Below, in pieces: positions 1 through 6,640 of a DNA stretch of 6,655 nucleotides. The first letter of the stretch is position 1. Each line of letters opens with the position of its first letter. Source of the stretch: Fimenecus sp051881415 (lineage in GTDB: Bacteria; Bacillota; Clostridia; Oscillospirales; Acutalibacteraceae); NCBI GenBank assembly GCA_051881415.1, contig JBJEPV010000169.1, forward strand, positions 1 to 6,655, written 5' to 3'. The notes under the pieces were generated by a model that was not told the origin of the DNA, made no database searches, and worked only from the letters and a program-made list of their open reading frames with translations. Made by a program: the position numbers and the translations under genes.

Positions 1-28
1 CGACGACGCAAAACCAACGATACAAAAT

Positions 29-2059
29 TTACGATTGGGTGGCGGCAAACATTTTATCCAACTGCCGTTTGATGGCGGCGTGCTCGGGCTTTTCGAGCTG
101 TGCATCTGCTTTCAAAAAATCCACCGCTTCGCGCTGTACGGTCAGCAACAATTCCGTGTCGCGCAGAATATCCGCAAGCCGCAAGGCGGGCAGTCCGTGC
201 TGGCGCTTGCCGAAGAAATCGCCGGGCCCGCGCAGTTTTAAATCCGCATCGGCGATTTTGAAACCGTCATTGGTTTCGCACAAAATGTCAAACCGCGCCT
301 TTGCCTCGTCATTTTGCGCGTCCGACACCAAAATGCAGGTGCTTTTTGCCGTGCCGCGCCCGACTCTGCCGCGCAGTTGGTGCAACTGCGACAGCCCGAA
401 CCGTTCTGCGTTTTCTATGACCATTACGGCGGCGTTCGGCACATCCACGCCGACCTCGACCACCACGGTGGAGACCAAAATATCGATTTCGCCCGCGGAA
501 AACGCGCGCATAATTTTATCCTTTTCTTTCGGCTTCATTTTGCCGTGCAAAAGCCCCACACGGCGGTGGTGAAACACGCCGTTCTGCAACCGTTTACAGT
601 ATTCCTCGGCGGGCGCCAAATCCAATTCGCCTTCTTCGACCAACGGGCAGACAATATACGCCTGCAAGCCCGCGGCGATATGCTTTTCAATAAATTTATA
701 GATGCGCGGGCGGTAACTCGTGCCCACGCGGTAGGTGTCCACGGTCTGCCGTCCGGGCGGCAGTTCGTCGAGCACCGAAACATTCAGGTCGCCGTATAAA
801 ATCAGCCCTAAGGTACGCGGAATGGGCGTGGCGGACATCACCAAAATATGCGGATTGTCGCCCTTTGCCGCAAGGCTTGCGCGCTGGGCAACGCCGAAAC
901 GGTGCTGTTCGTCAGTGATGCAAAGACCGAGCCGCGCAAAATCGACATCTTCCTGGATAAGCGCGTGCGTACCGACTGCAAGCGCGGCTTCGCCGCTTTT
1001 GAGTTTCGCCTTAACGGCACGCTTTTCGGCGGCGGAGACAGAGCCCGTCAGCAAAACGACCTCTATGCCTGTCCCCGCAAAGAAGTTTTGGAATGTGCGG
1101 TAATGCTGTTCGGCAAGCACCTCTGTCGGTGCCATCATTGCCGACTGAAAGCCGTTTTTCGCCGCGGAATAGATAAGCGCCGCCGCGACCGCCGTTTTGC
1201 CCGAACCGACATCGCCCTGCAACAGGCGGTTCATCGGCTCGCCCGACTGCATATCGCGCATCGCCTCTCCCACAGCGCGGCTTTGCGCCCCTGTAAAAGA
1301 AAACGGCAAGCGGGCGGCAAACGCGCCCGTATAATCGGTTTTCAGCACGCAGTCGGTCGACAGCGTTTGCGTGCGGCTTTTCATTTGCAAAAGCCCGAGC
1401 TGTAACAGGAATAATTCATCAAAAATCAAGCGTTTGCGCGCCGCGGCAAGGCGTTCTTCGTCCGGCGGGAAATGGATATGGCGAATGGCGGTATCCAAGG
1501 TGCAAAGCCCGTTTTTTTCGCGGATTTCGCGCGGCAAAAAGTCGGGGATTTCCGTTTCGAGCGCGTCGAGCGCATTTTGCACACAGCGTTCAATCGTTTT
1601 GGTGTTGAGTTGTGCCGTGGCGGGGTAAATCGGGCGAATACGGTGCGCGCTTTGCGGCTTTTGGAACAGCGGTGACGCCATTTCCAACGCGCCGTAGCGA
1701 TTTTGCGCGGGTTTGCCGAAAAACAGATACTCCTCGCCCTCTTTTAACTGATTTTGTATGTATTTGTTATTAAAAAAAGTCAAATTCAAAAGCCCTGCGC
1801 CGTCGGTGACGGTGGTTTTGAAAAGCAGGGTGCCGCCGGGGATACGGATTTTCGTCGGCGTGTGGCAAACGGTGGCGCGAATACAAGCATTCTCGCCCGC
1901 CTGCAACTCGTGTATGGGCACAATTTGACTCCAATCCTCATACGCGCGCGGATAATAGCGCAAAAGGGCGCCGACCGACGGCACCGAGAGCTTATAAAAC
2001 GCTTCGGCGCGTGTCGGCCCGACACCCTTTACATATTTTATATCGGATTTCAGTTGCAT
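29..2059 (-). CDS. recG: ATP-dependent DNA helicase RecG
   Basis: RecG is a superfamily 2 DNA translocase that remodels stalled forks and branch-migrates Holliday junctions and D-loops. The 676 residues match the usual size of about 680. An N-terminal wedge/OB region (about 1-150) precedes the helicase core: Q-motif-like FTGAQ near 255, Walker A GDVGSGKT at 282-289, APTEVLAEQH at 311-320, the DEQH box at 384-387, SAT at 410-412, STVVVEVGVDVPNA at 531-544 and motif VI QLHQLRGRVGRG at 559-570. The C-terminal TRG-type motif lies around 597-625 (TNDGF, LRGPGDFFGKRQHGLP). All catalytic motifs are intact. A TTG two codons upstream (2065) is possible, but the AAAGAGG site leaves only 1 base before TTG and 7 before this ATG, so ATG is chosen. 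It follows fakA by 23 bases and is probably the distal gene of the yloU-fakA-recG operon, as in many Firmicutes. Confidence 0.97.
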   Translation of the reverse strand: MQLKSDIKYVKGVGPTRAEAFYKLSVPSVGALLRYYPRAYEDWSQIVPIHELQAGENACIRATVCHTPTKIRIPGGTLLFKTTVTDGAGLLNLTFFNNKYIQNQLKEGEEYLFFGKPAQNRYGALEMASPLFQKPQSAHRIRPIYPATAQLNTKTIERCVQNALDALETEIPDFLPREIREKNGLCTLDTAIRHIHFPPDEERLAAARKRLIFDELFLLQLGLLQMKSRTQTLSTDCVLKTDYTGAFAARLPFSFTGAQSRAVGEAMRDMQSGEPMNRLLQGDVGSGKTAVAAALIYSAAKNGFQSAMMAPTEVLAEQHYRTFQNFFAGTGIEVVLLTGSVSAAEKRAVKAKLKSGEAALAVGTHALIQEDVDFARLGLCITDEQHRFGVAQRASLAAKGDNPHILVMSATPIPRTLGLILYGDLNVSVLDELPPGRQTVDTYRVGTSYRPRIYKFIEKHIAAGLQAYIVCPLVEEGELDLAPAEEYCKRLQNGVFHHRRVGLLHGKMKPKEKDKIMRAFSAGEIDILVSTVVVEVGVDVPNAAVMVIENAERFGLSQLHQLRGRVGRGTAKSTCILVSDAQNDEAKARFDILCETNDGFKIADADLKLRGPGDFFGKRQHGLPALRLADILRDTELLLTVQREAVDFLKADAQLEKPEHAAIKRQLDKMFAATQS

Positions 2060-2066
2060 ACCCAAG

Positions 2067-2073
2067 CCTCTTT
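2067..2073 (-). promoter_or_regulatory. recG ribosome binding site (decides start)
   Basis: On the minus strand this reads AAAGAGG and ends 7 bases before ATG 2059. The alternative TTG at 2065 would be only 1 base away, so the site favours the ATG. It lies in the 23-base gap after the fakA stop codon. Confidence 0.7.
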
Positions 2074-2082
2074 ACGGCGGAT

Positions 2083-3750
2083 TTATTCGACCGATACGAT
2101 AAAGTAATACACCGGCTGACCGCCGTTTATCACATTGATTTCCGCATTCGGGAACCGCCCCTGCAAACGCGCGCAAAGTGCGTCGGCAACGGCTTCTTCG
2201 GTTTCCTCGCCGTATAAAATCGTGATGATGGAACCGTTGTGTTTTTTCACAAGGCGGCGCGTCACGCGGTAGGCGACATCGACCAAATCGTTGTCCACCA
2301 AGGTGATTTTGCCGTCCTCCATACCGAGGATTTGCCCTTTTTTGATGCGCTCGCCGCTCATTTCGCTGTCGCGCGCGGCAAAGGTCACCTGCGCGGTGTG
2401 CACGCTCTCGGCACCCTTCATCATTTGCAGGTGATTTTCCTCGGGACTTGCCGACGGGTCAAAGCTGAGCATTGCCGTAATGCCCTGCGGCACGGTTTTG
2501 GTGCTCAGCACGCTCACGCCGCGGTCGGCAAGGTTGACGGTCTGTTCCGCCGCCATAATGATATTTTTGTTGTTCGGCAACACAAACACATGGCGTGCGG
2601 GCGTTGCCTCGACCGCTTGCAGAATATCGTCGGTGCTTGGGTTCATCGTCTGCCCGCCCGACACCACAACATCCGCGCCGAGTTCTTTAAACAATTCGGT
2701 TACGCCGTCGCCCGCCGCCACAGCCACAAAGCCGTATTCCTTTTCGGGCTCGGCGCGCGTAAGCGGTGCGTCCGTTTGCGCCGCTTCGTCGGTTTCGGAC
2801 ATCTTCTCTGCGTTTGTCTCCTTTGCCGCAGAGGGCTGTACCGTTTTCGCTTCGCGGATATTTTCAATTTGTATATCGGTAAGATACCCGCAGTCCAATG
2901 CGTTTTGCAACACATTGCCCGGTGCGTCCGTGCAAATCTGCACCTTGACGGTATCTCCGTTCTCGGTCACCGAGACCGCGCCGCCGACCGACTCTAAATA
3001 CGCCTTTAATTTCGGCGTACCGGATTTCGCGTCTTTCGTTTTGTGCACGGTGAACGCGCAACGGTAGCCGTACTGCACCTGCGGGGTTTCTTTCGCCGCG
3101 TCGCCTTTGGCGCCGTTTGCCGCTTCGTCCTGATTTTCAATCATCACGCCGTCTAACAGATAGCTTTTCATGCCCTCTAAAATATAGAGGAAGCCCTGCC
3201 CGCCGGCGTCCACCACACCCGCCTCTTTTAAAACGGGGAGCATTTCCGGTGTTTTTAAAAGGGCGTCTTGTGCCGCGGCGACAATGATTTCCAGTACCTT
3301 TTTGTAATCGGTCTCTTTCGACGCGACCGCCGCCGCCGAAGCCTCGCGCACCACGGTCAAAATCGTGCCTTCCGTCGGCTTCATCACGGCTTTGTACGCC
3401 GCCTCGCGCCCGAGGTCAAGCGCCGCCGCAAATTGTACGCCGTCGGCGGTTTCCAAGCCCTTTAAGCCTTTTGAGAGCCCGCGGAAAATCAGCGATAAAA
3501 TCACGCCCGAATTCCCCCGCGCACCGCGCAAAAGCGCCGATGCCGCCTTTTTGGAAACCGTAGCGACATCCGCTTCGCCCAAAACCTGCAATTCCCGCAC
3601 CGCCGCGCCGATGGTCATTGACATATTCGTGCCCGTGTCGCCGTCCGGCACGGGAAACACATTGAGTGCGTCCACATCCTTTTTGTGGTTTTGAATATTG
3701 TTTGCGCCCGAAATAAAGGCGTTTTTTAAGCTTTCACCTGTAAGTACCAT
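2083..3750 (-). CDS. fakA: Fatty-acid kinase FakA/YloV family (DhaL + middle + DegV-like domains)
   Basis: FakA phosphorylates fatty acids held by FakB (DegV-family) proteins, producing acyl-phosphate for phospholipid synthesis; no fakB is in this window. Numbered from the chosen ATG (555 residues), the N-terminal DhaL kinase domain (about 1-200) has VFPVPDGDTGTNM with DGDTGTNM at 36-43, RGARGNSG at 75-82, KPTEGT at 124-129 and VDAGGQGF at 180-187, so ATP/Mg binding looks intact. The middle domain (about 225-300) starts YGYRCAF and contains VKVQICTDAPG at 268-278. A charged, acidic linker (about 301-338) leads to the C-terminal domain, which has GGQTMNPSTDDI, LPNNKNI and STKTVPQG signatures. 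Family members usually have YGYC and KVHVHT in the middle domain; the differences here are discussed as a finding. Start choice is uncertain: AAGGAG lies 11 bases before this ATG and 5 before an in-frame TTG at 3756. The ATG gives the N-terminus most like relatives. Only 15 bases follow the yloU stop (9 if TTG is used). Confidence 0.93.
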   Translation of the reverse strand: MVLTGESLKNAFISGANNIQNHKKDVDALNVFPVPDGDTGTNMSMTIGAAVRELQVLGEADVATVSKKAASALLRGARGNSGVILSLIFRGLSKGLKGLETADGVQFAAALDLGREAAYKAVMKPTEGTILTVVREASAAAVASKETDYKKVLEIIVAAAQDALLKTPEMLPVLKEAGVVDAGGQGFLYILEGMKSYLLDGVMIENQDEAANGAKGDAAKETPQVQYGYRCAFTVHKTKDAKSGTPKLKAYLESVGGAVSVTENGDTVKVQICTDAPGNVLQNALDCGYLTDIQIENIREAKTVQPSAAKETNAEKMSETDEAAQTDAPLTRAEPEKEYGFVAVAAGDGVTELFKELGADVVVSGGQTMNPSTDDILQAVEATPARHVFVLPNNKNIIMAAEQTVNLADRGVSVLSTKTVPQGITAMLSFDPSASPEENHLQMMKGAESVHTAQVTFAARDSEMSGERIKKGQILGMEDGKITLVDNDLVDVAYRVTRRLVKKHNGSIITILYGEETEEAVADALCARLQGRFPNAEINVINGGQPVYYFIVSVE

Positions 3751-3761
3751 TCTCAAACTGA

Positions 3762-3767
3762 CTCCTT
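3762..3767 (-). promoter_or_regulatory. fakA ribosome binding site overlapping yloU stop
   Basis: On the minus strand this reads AAGGAG and overlaps the TAA stop codon of yloU (3766-3768). It serves TTG 3756 (5-base spacing) or ATG 3750 (11-base spacing). The overlap supports translational coupling of yloU and fakA. Confidence 0.65.
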
Positions 3768-4119
3768 ATTCCTTCATACCGTCCACAAACACATTGACCT
3801 TGTTGACGGTAAGCCCGGTCGCTTGCTCCACGGTGTAGCGCACCTTGTTGACGATGCTGTCCGCAATCGCAGAGATGTTAACGCCGTAAGTGACGAAAAT
3901 ATGCAAATCAATTACCAAATCCGTGCCGGCGGATTTCACCTGCACGCCTTGGTCCAAATAATTTCTGCCGCGGAAGAAAAACGCGCGAAGCCCTTGCGAA
4001 GCGCCGCTGTTTGCCATGCCGGCAACACCGAAGCAGGAGGTTACGGTATGTCCGATTAAATCGGAAAAATAAGCATCGTTAATCTCGATATTTCCCAAAT
4101 GGTTTTCGATTTTAATCAT
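3766..4119 (-). CDS. yloU: Asp23/Gls24 family envelope protein (YloU-like)
   Basis: This is a 117-residue member of the Asp23/DUF322 family, small proteins tied to the cell envelope and alkaline or envelope stress in Gram-positive bacteria. The biochemical role of the YloU branch is not well defined. The family pattern is visible: IENHLGNIEIND at the N-terminus, a GVAGMA segment near residue 32, alternating strands ending in LVIDLHIFVTYGVNISAIA (about 68-86), then KVRYTVEQATGLTVNKVNVFVDG (about 91-114). No signal peptide or membrane segment is seen, so it is probably cytoplasmic or membrane-associated through partners. The ATG is preceded by AAGGAG at 8-base spacing and by a strong promoter, making yloU the first gene of the yloU-fakA-recG unit. 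The pairing with fakA/yloV matches the conserved Firmicute arrangement and suggests a link to lipid or envelope homeostasis, which is inference. Confidence 0.9.
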   Translation of the reverse strand: MIKIENHLGNIEINDAYFSDLIGHTVTSCFGVAGMANSGASQGLRAFFFRGRNYLDQGVQVKSAGTDLVIDLHIFVTYGVNISAIADSIVNKVRYTVEQATGLTVNKVNVFVDGMKE

Positions 4120-4127
4120 GCGAAACG

Positions 4128-4133
4128 CTCCTT
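4128..4133 (-). promoter_or_regulatory. yloU ribosome binding site
   Basis: On the minus strand this reads AAGGAG, 8 bases before ATG 4119. It is the best-placed Shine-Dalgarno sequence in the window and fits the strong upstream promoter. Confidence 0.75.
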
Positions 4134-4154
4134 TTCAAAAAGCATTGGTATATT

Positions 4155-4183
4155 ATTATACAACGAACAAAATGCGCCGTCAA
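4155..4183 (-). promoter_or_regulatory. Near-consensus sigma-A promoter for yloU-fakA-recG
   Basis: Read on the minus strand, a -35 box TTGACG (4178-4183, 5 of 6 consensus bases) is separated by exactly 17 bases from a perfect -10 box TATAAT (4155-4160). Transcription would start near 4148, giving a 5' leader of about 30 bases that contains the AAGGAG ribosome binding site. It is the only strong promoter match I found in the window and marks the head of the downstream three-gene unit. The start site is predicted, not measured. Confidence 0.82.
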
Positions 4184-4251
4184 TCTTTTTACAAAACATT
4201 TTGACAGTTTTTTGAACAGCATTTGCCTGTTTTTGCAAACATTTTGCCTTT
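4184..4251. repeat. AT-rich spacer with two short direct repeats and a weak hairpin
   Basis: This is the spacer between the binding-protein stop codon and the yloU promoter. On the plus strand it holds two similar units, GCAAACATTTTGCC (4235-4248) and ACAAAACATTTTGAC (4191-4205), each with internal dyad symmetry (CAAA/TTTG). Between them is a 5-bp stem AACAG/CTGTT (4215-4219 with 4227-4231, 7-base loop). No GC-rich stem followed by a T-run is present on the minus strand, so there is no convincing intrinsic terminator for the upstream gene. The repeats sit just upstream of the -35 box and could be a regulator site or simply low-complexity AT-rich sequence. Confidence 0.4.
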
Positions 4252-5751
4252 TTATGCGGCAGTCCACAGGGTAATGTCGCCGTAAATGTCATACGCCGCC
4301 GCCGAAAAATCGGGGGCAACCGAGCGGCTGTATGCCGCAAGCCCCGCGCGGTAGCAAAGCGGCACAAAGGGCATATCGTCCAAAAAGGCGTTTGCAAATT
4401 CCGACAGGGAAACTTCCCCCGCCGCAAACGCAGTGTAGACGGCGTTGACGGGCAAGGCGCTGTCTGCCCCCGCCGATGCCGCGCCGCCGAAGAACGGCGA
4501 CAGGCTCATATTTTCGCCGAGCTTCACTTCCCCGATATACAGCGTAAATGCGCCTGAGGCAATCCGCGCGCCGTAAACCTCGTCACTGACATTTTCCACC
4601 GTGACCGAAAAGCCCGCCGCGTTGAGATTGTCCGCCACGGCATATGCCGCCGACAGGCGAAATCCGTTTGCACCGTTAACCAAAATTGTCATGTCCAAGG
4701 TGTTCTGCCCGTTCGTTAACCGCCCGTTTTTGTCATAGCGGTTGTAGCCGATTTTGCCGAGGATTTCCGAAGCGCGCGCCGCGTCTGCCGCGGTCTGCCC
4801 AAGAACCAGCCCCTGCGCTTTGCAAAACGCGGGGTGAAAGGGGAGCGCGGCGCTTTCGGCACAGCCGCGATACGCCGAAGCGGCAACATTGTCCTTGTCC
4901 GCCGCGTAATAAATCGCCGTGCGCACCGCCGCCGAGGTCAGCGCGCCCGCCGTGCAGTTGATGCCGAGATAGACCAAATTGTTCATCGTGACAAAGGTGT
5001 TTTGCGCGACAATGCGCGTATAGTTGCCGTCCGCAAAATCGTCAAAGACAAAATCAATATTGCCGATTTCCAGCGCATTGCCGAGGTGGCTTGCGTCTTT
5101 GATGTGCACAAGCTGTACCGACTGCACCGCGCCGCGGGTACTGTGCGGATTTTCCGTCACCGTGCCGTCGGCAGACAAAACAAACGCCCCCGACCCCACG
5201 GGTACCGCGTCGGCAGTATCCGCCGTGCCCTGTTGCACCACGGGGAAGGTCAGCAGATTTTCAAAATACCGTTCCGGCGCAGAAAGCGTAAAGACCACCG
5301 CGTTGCCCTGTACCTTTGCGGACTGCACGTTCGCAAGGCGCGCACCGTACCATGCGCTGTTTTTGGCAAGATTAAACGAATAGACAACATCCGCCGCTGT
5401 CACCGATTTCCCGCTTGAAAATACGGCGGTTTTCAGCGTGACGGTATACGAAGTGCCGCCGTCCAAGCGTTCGGCAAGCACGGATTTTGCCGAATAATCC
5501 GCGTTTACGCGGTACAGTGGCGCATAAAACAGCGACGCGAGCGCGCGGTTTTCCGTGCTGACGGCAAAATACGGATTGAGAGAATCGCTTTCATAATACG
5601 GCAAAGAAACCGACAGCGGCTGCACCGTTTCGTTTCCTGTATCCGCGGGATTTTCGCCGTTTTCCGTCGGTTCGCCGCCGCCCGTGCAACTGCAAAACAG
5701 CAGTACAAAGGTCAAAAACAGCGCCAAAGCGCCAAGCGCTTTTCGTTTCAT
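4252..5751 (-). CDS. Extracellular solute-binding lipoprotein, family 5 (peptide/nickel type)
   Basis: This is a predicted ABC-importer substrate-binding lipoprotein of 499 residues, anchored on the outer face of the membrane. A lipoprotein signal is clear: MKRK, a hydrophobic run (about 5-19), then F-C-S-C with Cys22 as the probable lipidated residue. The phenylalanine at -3 is a non-canonical lipobox. A Gly/Glu/Asn-rich linker (about 23-44) follows. Family-5 features are LNPYF (58-62), LFYAPLYRVN (74-83), FSSGKSVTAADVVYSF (111-126, the usual DG-x-x-x-T-A-x-D-V motif), PVGSGAF (184-190, matching GTGPY) and NNLVYLGIN...VRTAIYYAAD (257-285). The reading frame extends upstream to 5928, but that part overlaps ymdB and lacks family similarity. 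This ATG gives an ideal signal peptide and has AGAGGA 11 bases upstream. A GTG at 5760 lies too close to that site. No permease or ATPase gene is nearby, so the substrate is unknown; oligopeptides are the family default. Confidence 0.88.
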   Translation of the reverse strand: MKRKALGALALFLTFVLLFCSCTGGGEPTENGENPADTGNETVQPLSVSLPYYESDSLNPYFAVSTENRALASLFYAPLYRVNADYSAKSVLAERLDGGTSYTVTLKTAVFSSGKSVTAADVVYSFNLAKNSAWYGARLANVQSAKVQGNAVVFTLSAPERYFENLLTFPVVQQGTADTADAVPVGSGAFVLSADGTVTENPHSTRGAVQSVQLVHIKDASHLGNALEIGNIDFVFDDFADGNYTRIVAQNTFVTMNNLVYLGINCTAGALTSAAVRTAIYYAADKDNVAASAYRGCAESAALPFHPAFCKAQGLVLGQTAADAARASEILGKIGYNRYDKNGRLTNGQNTLDMTILVNGANGFRLSAAYAVADNLNAAGFSVTVENVSDEVYGARIASGAFTLYIGEVKLGENMSLSPFFGGAASAGADSALPVNAVYTAFAAGEVSLSEFANAFLDDMPFVPLCYRAGLAAYSRSVAPDFSAAAYDIYGDITLWTAA

Positions 5752-5762
5752 TCCGTTCACCG

Positions 5763-5768
5763 TCCTCT
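5763..5768 (-). promoter_or_regulatory. Ribosome binding site of the solute-binding lipoprotein
   Basis: On the minus strand this reads AGAGGA, 11 bases before ATG 5751 and only 2 bases before the in-frame GTG at 5760. The spacing is somewhat long for the ATG but too short for the GTG, which supports the ATG as start. Confidence 0.5.
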
Positions 5769-5777
5769 TATAGAATT

Positions 5778-5791
5778 TACCGAAATCGGTA
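5778..5791. repeat. Short dyad between ymdB and the lipoprotein gene
   Basis: TACCGA-AA-TCGGTA is a 6-bp inverted repeat with a 2-base centre, located in the 46-base gap between the ymdB stop and the lipoprotein start. No T-run follows on the minus strand, so it does not look like a terminator. It could be a small RNA hairpin that tunes expression between the two genes, an operator half-pair, or chance. Confidence 0.35.
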
Positions 5792-5797
5792 TAAATA

Positions 5798-6568
5798 TCA
5801 AATCGAAACGCGTTCCACGCGCAAAGCCTTGCCCGTTTTTTTGTCGATTTCGACAAGCAAGCCCTGCATAAAGCATTCGCCGTCGGGATTTTGAAAGCGC
5901 ACAGGCAAATTGGTGCGCATTTTTTCAATCGCGAGTTCCGGCGTCACGCCCAAAACCGACTGCACGGGGCCTGTCATACCGAGGTCGGTGATATACGCCG
6001 TGCCGTGCGGCAAAATCTGCTCGTCCGCCGTTTGCACATGGGTGTGCGTGCCGACCACCGCCGCCGCCCTGCCGTCGAGGTAAAACCCAAGCGCGCGTTT
6101 TTCGGCGGTCGCCTCAGCATGGAAATCCACCACCGTGAAATCCACCTCGTCTTTGAGCGCCGAAAGCGTTCGGTCGGCGCAGTCAAAGGGGTTTTCCAAC
6201 GGTTCCATAAATACCGTGCCCATAATATTGACCACACCCACGCGCACAAAGCCCTTGTCTATCACGCAAAAGCCTTTGCCGGGTGCATCGTCCCTGTAAT
6301 TCGCCGGGCGCAAACAATAGGGGGATTCGTCCAAATACTCATAGAGTTCGCGGCGGCGAAAGGTGTGGTTACCGCCCGTAATACAGTCCGCCCCTGCGGC
6401 GAACAGCAAGTCGGCGCTTGCGGGCAAAAGCCCGTTGCCGACCGCGGCGTTTTCACCGTTGACAATCACAACATCGACACGGTGTTCTTTTTTAAATCGC
6501 GGCAGGGTACGCGTCAGCTTGTCCACGCCGACCGCCGATACCACATCGCCGATACAAAATAAAATCAT
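5798..6568 (-). CDS. ymdB: YmdB-family metallophosphodiesterase (TIGR00282)
   Basis: This is a 256-residue cytoplasmic metallophosphoesterase. The B. subtilis homologue hydrolyses 2',3'-cyclic nucleotides and other phosphodiesters and affects biofilm versus motility decisions. The expected dinuclear metal ligands are all present and sit at the same residue numbers as I recall for B. subtilis YmdB: Asp8 (IGDVV), Glu39 (NGENAA), Asn67 (GGNH), His150 (DFHAEATAEK), His175 and His177 (GTHTHVQTADE). Further family signatures are RPANYRDDAPGKG near 87-99 and TAYITDLGMTGP near 190-200. The segment after Asn67-His68 reads TFRRRE where the B. subtilis protein has TWDQKE, a probable lineage difference. 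The ATG start leaves little leader in the frame. The ribosome site is weak (AGG at 6577-6579, 8-base spacing) and no convincing promoter is visible. In Firmicutes ymdB commonly follows rny; whatever lies upstream here is outside the window. It may be co-transcribed with the lipoprotein gene 46 bases downstream. Confidence 0.95.
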   Translation of the reverse strand: MILFCIGDVVSAVGVDKLTRTLPRFKKEHRVDVVIVNGENAAVGNGLLPASADLLFAAGADCITGGNHTFRRRELYEYLDESPYCLRPANYRDDAPGKGFCVIDKGFVRVGVVNIMGTVFMEPLENPFDCADRTLSALKDEVDFTVVDFHAEATAEKRALGFYLDGRAAAVVGTHTHVQTADEQILPHGTAYITDLGMTGPVQSVLGVTPELAIEKMRTNLPVRFQNPDGECFMQGLLVEIDKKTGKALRVERVSI

Positions 6569-6615
6569 ATTGTATACCTATTTTACATATAAATTGGGGT
6601 TTGTGGGGATAATTT
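6569..6615. other. AT-rich leader upstream of ymdB, no clear promoter
   Basis: This short spacer separates ymdB from the repeat. On the minus strand it contains -10-like strings (TAAAAT, TATACA), but none has a matching -35 box at 16-18 bases. Only a weak AGG ribosome site is seen. ymdB may therefore be read from a promoter outside the window. Confidence 0.4.
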
Positions 6616-6640
6616 GTCATCCTGAGCGAAGCGAAGGATC
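6616..6640. repeat. Dispersed repeat of the TCATCCTGAGCGAAGCGAAGGATC type
   Basis: The core TCCTGAGCGAAGCGAAGGAT (6620-6639) with flanking GTCA and C matches a short intergenic repeat I recognise from many bacterial genomes, where it occurs in multiple copies; that recognition is from memory, not a search. The sequence contains the tandem GCGAA-GCGAA (6626-6635) and an inverted repeat ATCCT/AGGAT (6619-6623 with 6635-6639) around an 11-base loop. It lies about 48 bases upstream of ymdB. Only one copy is visible here. A longer element could run beyond the window edge. Confidence 0.6.

Noticed and set aside
1..28. Start of a further gene downstream of recG
   Set aside because: Only 28 bases are available. 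No start codon with a ribosome site or terminator hairpin can be identified, so nothing is called.
4201..4206. Plus-strand TTGACA as a -35 box
   Set aside because: No acceptable -10 box lies 16-18 bases downstream, and there is no plus-strand gene to serve.
4214..4234. Stem AACAG/CTGTT followed by a T-run on the plus strand, as a terminator
   Set aside because: The T-run lies on the plus strand, where no gene ends. On the minus strand the stem is followed by an A-rich stretch, and the stem is only 5 bp.
4116..4427. Open frame of 103 codons on the minus strand across the yloU promoter
   Set aside because: It lies out of frame over the end of the lipoprotein gene and the promoter spacer, and has no recognisable family features.
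5767..5789. Possible promoter for the lipoprotein gene (TTTATA-17-TATAAG on the minus strand)
   Set aside because: The -10 box overlaps the ribosome binding site, so the resulting transcript would start without it. The -35 match is also weak.
5752..5928. N-terminal extension of the lipoprotein reading frame, starting at 5928
   Set aside because: It overlaps the 3' end of ymdB, is basic and Cys-rich, and would bury the signal peptide inside the protein. The ATG at 5751 begins a proper lipoprotein signal.
5891..6562. Long plus-strand open frame of 223 codons opposite ymdB, and similar ones opposite recG and fakA
   Set aside because: These are antisense shadows of well-supported genes in GC-rich DNA. 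Their translations are rich in Arg/His/Ala and show no domain motifs.
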